Shown here one piece after another: positions 59,380-64,000 of a stretch of DNA of 64,000 nucleotides. The stretch spans positions 372,001 to 436,000 of the forward strand of contig NZ_JARKMY010000018.1 of assembly GCF_029360725.1 (NCBI RefSeq), written 5' to 3'. A model generated the notes under the pieces. It was not told the DNA's origin and searched no databases. It was given only the letters and a program-made list of their open reading frames with translations. This stretch comes from Chryseolinea sp. H1M3-3. Its GTDB lineage: Bacteria; Bacteroidota; Bacteroidia; Cytophagales; Cyclobacteriaceae. Every line of letters begins with the position of its first letter. The stretch's first letter is position 1. Both the position numbers and the translations under genes were made by a program.

Positions 59380-61557
59380 CTATATGGGACTAAAATCAAG
59401 CTTATTTATCAGTTCCAGCTTATTGCTCACTCCTACTTTTAAAAAAATATTTGAAATGTGTTTCGCCACCGTTTTGTCAGAAATATGCAAATTATCACCA
59501 ATCAGTTTGTACGGTTTACCTGTGACTAGAAGTTTGATAATATCAATTTCCCTTGAAGTAAGCTTATAACGATTTTCACTCTCAATACTAATTTTTGATT
59601 GTTCGGCGACATCTCCATCAGTCTTCGAAAGGATGGATCGATAAGCATGGTTTATCAAGGCTTCGCGTTGGCTTTTCTGATTGGCAAAAAGAGCGTCAAT
59701 TTTAAAAACCAGCTCTTGTATTTTGAACGGTTTTTCAATGTAGTCAATGGCGCCCAGGCTTAGACCCTTTATTCTATCCTCACTTGACGCTTTTGCCGTC
59801 AAAAAAATGAAGGGAATATGTGCAAAATTTTTCCTTAGATTAACCTGTTCACGAAACTGAAAGCCATCCATTTCCTTCATCATTACATCAGAGATTATTA
59901 AATCCAACGACGTAATCGTATCCAGTTTTTCCAGCGCCTGTTGGGCATTCGACGCAACAACCAAATTATAATGAGGTGCCAGCTTCATCGCTAAATATTG
60001 GGTCATTTCTCTATTATCCTCCACGAGGAGTACGGTAGCCTGTTCCGCTGCCAAGGGAATTTGAAAATCCAATACGTCATGCTCCTCTAAATGTATCGAA
60101 GGCTCAAGCGAAGCTAAAGGCAGTTTTACGTCCACTTCCGTCCCAGTTATAGGATGGCTGCTTAACGTTATGTGCCCATTCAGATCTTCAACAATCCGTC
60201 TCACTATTGATAGACCCAAACCCATTCCTTCAGTAGTTTTTTGCGAAAGAGAAAGCTTAAAATATGGTTCAAAAACTTTTCGTTGAAGATCCTCCGGGAT
60301 GCCAGGGCCGCTATTCGTAACCGAAAAGTTAAGATGGCGATCATTGGCTGTTAGCCTTACACATACATGCCCATTGTCCTCCGAGTATTTTATCGCATTT
60401 TCCACAAGATTATTGGTAATCCTGTCCAATGCGCCTGGGTGGCCCTTTACGTAAAGATTTGGCTGAAGATCGCATTGAAAATCGAGATCTTTTTTTCGTG
60501 CGACGGATTCGAACAAAGCTAATTTGAAAGATATTAGCTCCGTCACATTAGAAACTTCATCATGGTTGTAGATACCGAACCCCTTTTCATAAGATTCAAC
60601 ATCGAAAAAATTCACAATGTCAGTCGTTAACCTATCGATATTTTTTTTAATGATCTGAATTTCTTCTGTTTCTCCGTGCTTTTCGATGTAATCGGATAGA
60701 TAATTATTAATTAAGGTAAGAGGTGTCTTGGTCTCATGGGCAAGGTTGACAAAAGTCGTCTTGCGCTCCTTAATGACTTGCTCAAGCTTCTTGGTTCTCT
60801 TTCGAACCTTCCTTTTCAAATCCTTATTTAGTTGTTGCAGATTTTTTTCAGACTGCAGAAGCTTGTAATATTCCTTTCGGGATTGTTTGATAGAAGACCT
60901 GACATATATTATCGTCATCATCAGAAATCCTGCATTCGTGACCGAATGTTCCAAAACCTGAAAGTCTCCGAAAAAGACAATGACTGGAAGCAATGCCCAG
61001 CAAACAAGTGAAATATAAGCAGCAATCGCATGCTCATACAATGGATCATCTATCGCCTTACCCTCTTTTTTAGACGTTCGAAATTTAAGAATTAATGCTC
61101 TGGCAGTATAATAGATGAATCCCAATGCATACAAGAATGGAACAACCACGGTTAATTGTGCGCTTAGCCTCACGTTACCCGTAAGCAAGTAAGGCACCAC
61201 GAAAAGAAATACAAAAGGAAGGAATAAGAAGAACAACAAACCATAGGTCGCGAAAAACTTCAGATCAGAAAGTTCAAATACTTTATAGAAATAGTAAATC
61301 ACATACATCGACATAATAAAACCGACCAGGTAAGCAATGATGTTTTGTACAATAATTGGGATAGCAAATTGTGGGTCAGGAAATAACCCGCTACAAATAT
61401 TGTGGGCGATCAGGCACAAAAGTAAAATTAAATATTGCAGTCTGCTTTTATCACTGGGTCTCTGCAAGAAATAGATAATCTGAAAAACCAGCATTACTAC
61501 TTCAAACATGGTTATGGTAAACGTAACCATGTGCATATCTGTGTTCAGGAAATACAT
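59380..61557 (-). CDS. Hybrid sensor histidine kinase with REC and LuxR-type output
   Basis: 725-aa one-component-style two-component protein. Domains in order: about seven membrane helices (residues 8-215), a basic coiled coil (about 225-265), HisKA with FVNLAHETKTPLTLI (phospho-His about 276), HATPase_c with ENAIKYSED, SGPGIPE and GMGLGLSIV (about 380-475), a receiver domain with LIISDVMMKEMDG (phospho-Asp about 550) and Lys in IEKPF, and a C-terminal LuxR/GerE helix-turn-helix (YKLTSREIDIIKLLVTGKPYKLIGDNLHISDKTVAKH). Membrane anchoring of a DNA-binding domain is unusual but known in Bacteroidota hybrid systems. Signal unknown. Confidence 0.92.
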   Translation of the reverse strand: MYFLNTDMHMVTFTITMFEVVMLVFQIIYFLQRPSDKSRLQYLILLLCLIAHNICSGLFPDPQFAIPIIVQNIIAYLVGFIMSMYVIYYFYKVFELSDLKFFATYGLLFFLFLPFVFLFVVPYLLTGNVRLSAQLTVVVPFLYALGFIYYTARALILKFRTSKKEGKAIDDPLYEHAIAAYISLVCWALLPVIVFFGDFQVLEHSVTNAGFLMMTIIYVRSSIKQSRKEYYKLLQSEKNLQQLNKDLKRKVRKRTKKLEQVIKERKTTFVNLAHETKTPLTLINNYLSDYIEKHGETEEIQIIKKNIDRLTTDIVNFFDVESYEKGFGIYNHDEVSNVTELISFKLALFESVARKKDLDFQCDLQPNLYVKGHPGALDRITNNLVENAIKYSEDNGHVCVRLTANDRHLNFSVTNSGPGIPEDLQRKVFEPYFKLSLSQKTTEGMGLGLSIVRRIVEDLNGHITLSSHPITGTEVDVKLPLASLEPSIHLEEHDVLDFQIPLAAEQATVLLVEDNREMTQYLAMKLAPHYNLVVASNAQQALEKLDTITSLDLIISDVMMKEMDGFQFREQVNLRKNFAHIPFIFLTAKASSEDRIKGLSLGAIDYIEKPFKIQELVFKIDALFANQKSQREALINHAYRSILSKTDGDVAEQSKISIESENRYKLTSREIDIIKLLVTGKPYKLIGDNLHISDKTVAKHISNIFLKVGVSNKLELINKLDFSPI

Positions 61558-61632
61558 AACAAAAAATTTAACTCACCATGACGCTTAGTCAATAATGCAG
61601 AAAGCCAGCAAAACAATGGAGCAGGGCGATGC

Positions 61633-62202
61633 TTATACCCTGCGTAAATGATATAATTTGTAGCTCAGGTCGAGCGATTGAAAAATCTCAAAACCAAATT
61701 TTTGATAAAAAGGGAGGTTCCTCTCCATTGAAGTCTCAAGATAAATTGGCCGCCGCTCTGTTTCGCATTTGTCGATAACCTCCTGAATAAATGCGCTGCC
61801 GATTCCCCTGCCCTGCTTTGATGGATTAACGCCAATGAACCATAGATAGGCAAACGGTTCTTTCGGGTGTTGGGTCTTTATCATTGACTCACGTTTTAAA
61901 ACCGTACTCACTCTATCAAACCCTATTACTGACAAAGCAAGTTTAACGTCCCAAAGAATCGTTCTTAACGAAGTTTTCTTCTTGTCCGGGAAAAGTATTA
62001 AAGCACATGCTTGCAGATCCTCAGACATCCATACTTCTCCAAAGGCATTACAGAGATCAAAGGAGTACTCCATTAACCCCTTAATCCGATCTTCACGCTT
62101 TTGGTCCTGTTTTACAACGTAGTTGACACTCTTATTGTCGTCGAACGATTTTTTTAAAATGTCAATTACTAACTGTCTGTCATTAACAGTTGCACGCCTC
62201 AT
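61633..62202 (-). CDS. GNAT-family acetyltransferase
   Basis: About 189 aa from ATG 62202 (MRRATVNDRQLVIDILKK). The acetyl-CoA loop is visible as GVNPSKQGRGIGSAFIQEVI (Q-x-x-G-x-G/A type, about 130-150), followed by YLETSMERNLPFYQKFGFEIF, the usual last strand and helix. The substrate is unknown. An in-frame start at 62253 would overlap the XRE regulator gene by 35 bp. It follows that regulator closely and may be controlled by it. Confidence 0.87.
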   Translation of the reverse strand: MRRATVNDRQLVIDILKKSFDDNKSVNYVVKQDQKREDRIKGLMEYSFDLCNAFGEVWMSEDLQACALILFPDKKKTSLRTILWDVKLALSVIGFDRVSTVLKRESMIKTQHPKEPFAYLWFIGVNPSKQGRGIGSAFIQEVIDKCETERRPIYLETSMERNLPFYQKFGFEIFQSLDLSYKLYHLRRV

Positions 62203-62218
62203 ACACAATAAATTAGAA

Positions 62219-62479
62219 TTAGCTTTCTTTCTTCGCCTTAAACTTGAAATCAAGGAGAGTTTTCGGTTCTTCGCCTAACGCAGTCGCGATGACATAAATA
62301 GTGGGTAACGTTAATGTTCTTTCTCCTCGTTCAATCCTGCCTAGATGACTAAGCTGTAAACCAGACCTGTAACAAAGCTCTTCCTGGGTAAGATTTTTTG
62401 AAAGCCGCAGACGTTTAAGATTCTTCCCAAAAGCTTTGATGTAATCCTGGTGCCTATTGCGTCTCATTAACAGGCGCAA
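62219..62479 (-). CDS. XRE-family helix-turn-helix regulator
   Basis: 86-aa DNA-binding protein: FGKNLKRLRLSKNLTQEELCYRSGLQLSHLGRIERGERTLTLPTIYVIATALGEEPKTLLDF is a complete Cro/C1-type domain of five helices. The start may be the internal ATG at 62467 (MRRNRHQDYIKAF). It lies just upstream of the GNAT gene on the same strand and 215 bp from the end of the integrase; ICE regulators of this type often sit beside the integrase. Confidence 0.88.
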   Translation of the reverse strand: MRLLMRRNRHQDYIKAFGKNLKRLRLSKNLTQEELCYRSGLQLSHLGRIERGERTLTLPTIYVIATALGEEPKTLLDFKFKAKKES

Positions 62480-62693
62480 GGTGAGGAAAGCTAATTTTTC
62501 ATGTTAGCGTCAAAAGGTGCTATTAAAATGGTTTGTTGTCTGGTTTTCCTGACAAAAACCGGATTTTATGAAAGAATAACTATTTTTTTATTTATGTGCA
62601 CCTCCGTAAATTGGAGTTGTCGGGGTTTTAGAATTAGCTTTCAGCACTACTTCCTCCCATAGAGCTCTTCTGGTGAGCAAACTTTGGTTCTGA
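62480..62693. other. Intergenic region between integrase and XRE gene
   Basis: 214 bp without a gene. A GGTTTT-CCTGAC-AAAACC inverted repeat (about 62531-62550) could end the integrase transcript. A CTCC-GTAAATT-GGAG symmetry lies near 62601-62615. An attachment site could lie here or beyond the right edge of the window; no tRNA or direct repeat is visible. Confidence 0.35.
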
Positions 62694-63998
62694 TTAAGCA
62701 ACGTTTAATTCGAGCAATTCAAAGTCATTGAAGAATTTACTTTCAGCAGCAAGTTTTGCATAATCCATTCCGTTGAGTTTTAAGTATTTTAAGAAGCTTG
62801 CCTCAGATTTATGACCCGTGCAATTCATTATCTCATAAACCTGCATCGACCGGGAGAGATACGCATTTGTCGCAAAAGATCTGCGGGCCGTGTGAGTGGA
62901 AATTTGTTCGCTTTTTTCAACAATGTTGCCTTTTATTGTTATGCGACCAAGTTTGGCTTTTTCCCCTATGGTCTTTAAGAAAAGATTAAATTTTTGATTG
63001 GTGATTACCTTAGGGATATTATCTCCGTATTTATTTAAAATTGACTTGACAATTGGATGCATCGGCAGATGGACAATCTTTTTCCCTTTCTGCTGTGATA
63101 TTTTTAATATTTCTCTTCCATTTTCAATGATAATATTTTCCTTCCTGATCTGGTGCCAATCAGAATGACGTTGCCCAGTATAGCACGCCATAATAAATAT
63201 ATCACGGAGTTTACCTAACGCTGGACTTAGTCCAGCCTTAAGTAGTTTTTTAATATCAATTTCATTTAAATAAATAGAGTCAGATTCCCTTCTGATCACT
63301 TTAAAGGACTTCTTATGAAAGGCGGGGTTAACGTTAATGTCCCGATCTTCTGCTTCGCGTAGAATTGCTTTGATTTCTTTGAAGTGCTTACCGCGGTTAT
63401 TCGGGCTGAAATTTTTTTCGATCATGTAGTTATCAAAATCGTGATAATATACTTTATCAAGGTTCTCGAACGTCAGATTGATTTTATTTTTCGCGCAATG
63501 CTCTTTCACCAGGTTGAGGGTTTGACGTTTGGATCTTTTAGTTCCTTCAGAAATTGGCAACCCATCTTTGTTTTTAGTCGTATTAACAATTTTTTCCCAG
63601 GTACTGAAAAAATTGTTTTCCTTTTCAAGCCTCTGCTTTTCTATTTCAAGCTCCTGCTGCTGTTTGATTAACTTTTGCTTTTCCTCATCTACTTTCATGG
63701 CATTTAGATGCCGTCTCAAATCTTCTCTAAGGAGGGTGATGCTTTTATATTTGGCTGCTAGAAATTCATGAACAAACTGACTTAACTGATCAAGGTAATT
63801 ATTTAGTAAAACCAGTTCTTTCTCTTTTGAAGGAATGATCTTGACTCGTTCTTTCTTTTTTATCCACAATTCAGGGTCGATTATTTCTCCTGTGCTGTAC
63901 TTAAACTTTCGATTTTTAAAACGTGAATCGAATACCCAAAGCACAATTACAGGATCCGATTTACCTTGAGCCCGTAATTTGAAATGAACATTCTTCAT
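62694..63998 (-). CDS. Tyrosine recombinase (ICE integrase)
   Basis: 434-aa site-specific recombinase of the Bacteroidetes type. The N-terminal arm-binding part (FKLRAQGKSDPVIVLWVF), a coiled coil (about 105-140) and a SAM-like core-binding domain are followed by the catalytic domain: Arg in CYTGQRHSDW (about 272), H-x-x-R in HTARRSFAT (about 368-371), GHKSEA (about 394) and the nucleophile Tyr in FLKYLKL (about 404). Length and motifs indicate an active enzyme. It starts two bases from the window edge and marks the probable right end of the ICE. Confidence 0.94.
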   Translation of the reverse strand: MKNVHFKLRAQGKSDPVIVLWVFDSRFKNRKFKYSTGEIIDPELWIKKKERVKIIPSKEKELVLLNNYLDQLSQFVHEFLAAKYKSITLLREDLRRHLNAMKVDEEKQKLIKQQQELEIEKQRLEKENNFFSTWEKIVNTTKNKDGLPISEGTKRSKRQTLNLVKEHCAKNKINLTFENLDKVYYHDFDNYMIEKNFSPNNRGKHFKEIKAILREAEDRDINVNPAFHKKSFKVIRRESDSIYLNEIDIKKLLKAGLSPALGKLRDIFIMACYTGQRHSDWHQIRKENIIIENGREILKISQQKGKKIVHLPMHPIVKSILNKYGDNIPKVITNQKFNLFLKTIGEKAKLGRITIKGNIVEKSEQISTHTARRSFATNAYLSRSMQVYEIMNCTGHKSEASFLKYLKLNGMDYAKLAAESKFFNDFELLELNVA

Positions 63999-64000
63999 AG

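Noticed and set aside
1-64000. CRISPR array, rRNA, tRNA or insertion-sequence transposase
   Set aside because: No regular spacer-repeat array, no rRNA or tRNA-like stretch and no transposase motif was seen. The only phased repeat set is the palindrome array at 53787-53932, whose units are too short and symmetric for CRISPR.

Overview
The window looks like accessory DNA of a Bacteroidota bacterium, probably of the Cytophagales or a related environmental order. The main reason is a complete-looking Bacteroidetes-type conjugation module (TraD/E/F/G/I/J/K/L/M/N order, RteC, MobA/B/C-type mobilisation proteins). Further support comes from TAnnTTTG-type -7 promoter boxes and from families such as DUF6660, DUF3347 and the phylum's metal-binding domain CopB/multicopper oxidase proteins. 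A tyrosine recombinase fills the right edge. I read the window as most of an integrative conjugative element (ICE) carrying metal-resistance and defence cargo. The left boundary lies outside, because the first gene is cut by the window edge.

Region 1 (1-11.2 kb, + strand) is copper handling. It has a truncated multicopper oxidase, DUF3347, a membrane protein, a DUF2911 lipoprotein, a CopB-type (CPH) P-type ATPase, an AraC regulator, two tandem double-DUF305 proteins, a 19-cysteine Csp-type copper store, a second DUF3347 and a second multicopper oxidase fused to a CopB-like outer-membrane barrel. Region 2 (11.3-22.4 kb, - strand) is divalent-metal and mercury-type resistance. One long operon carries DUF6660, CzcA, CzcC, CzcB, a frameshifted DUF3703, a NicO-like membrane protein and a CPC-type Zn/Cd ATPase. 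An upstream ArsR operon carries a MerT-MerP-thioredoxin fusion and a small Cys-rich protein. Region 3 (22.4-27.4 kb) holds a frameshifted membrane protein, a RadC-like protein next to a striking nested inverted repeat, an unknown anchored protein, an ATP-dependent DNA ligase and two unknown small genes.

Region 4 (27.4-38.5 kb, - strand) is the transfer apparatus, with three tandem TraI-like paralogues. Region 5 (38.8-48.0 kb) is an AT-richer defence island inserted between tra and mob. It contains (a) a four-gene operon with a PD-(D/E)XK-like nuclease, a QatB-like protein starting MGTS, a QueC-like QatC homologue and an unknown protein; (b) a PLD-TIR operon divergent from a SEFIR protein; (c) a SIR2-like remnant; and (d) two unknown genes. 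Region 6 (48.4-54.8 kb, - strand) is mobilisation and replication: RteC, coupling protein, relaxase, accessory protein, a candidate oriT, a C2H2-finger membrane protein, an array of six ACCTT/AAGGT palindromes at a 22-bp period, and a TOPRIM primase.

Region 7 (54.8-62.5 kb) has a SIR2-like protein facing a HEPN-like protein, several unknown proteins, a one-piece hybrid histidine kinase with LuxR output, a GNAT acetyltransferase and an XRE regulator. Region 8 (62.7-64.0 kb) is the integrase. The strongest candidate for an undescribed system is the operon at 38.8-42.2 kb: it keeps the QatB/QatC pair but lacks the KAP ATPase (QatA) and TatD nuclease (QatD), with a restriction-endonuclease-like gene in their place. 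All statements rest on reading motifs by eye; no database search was run.
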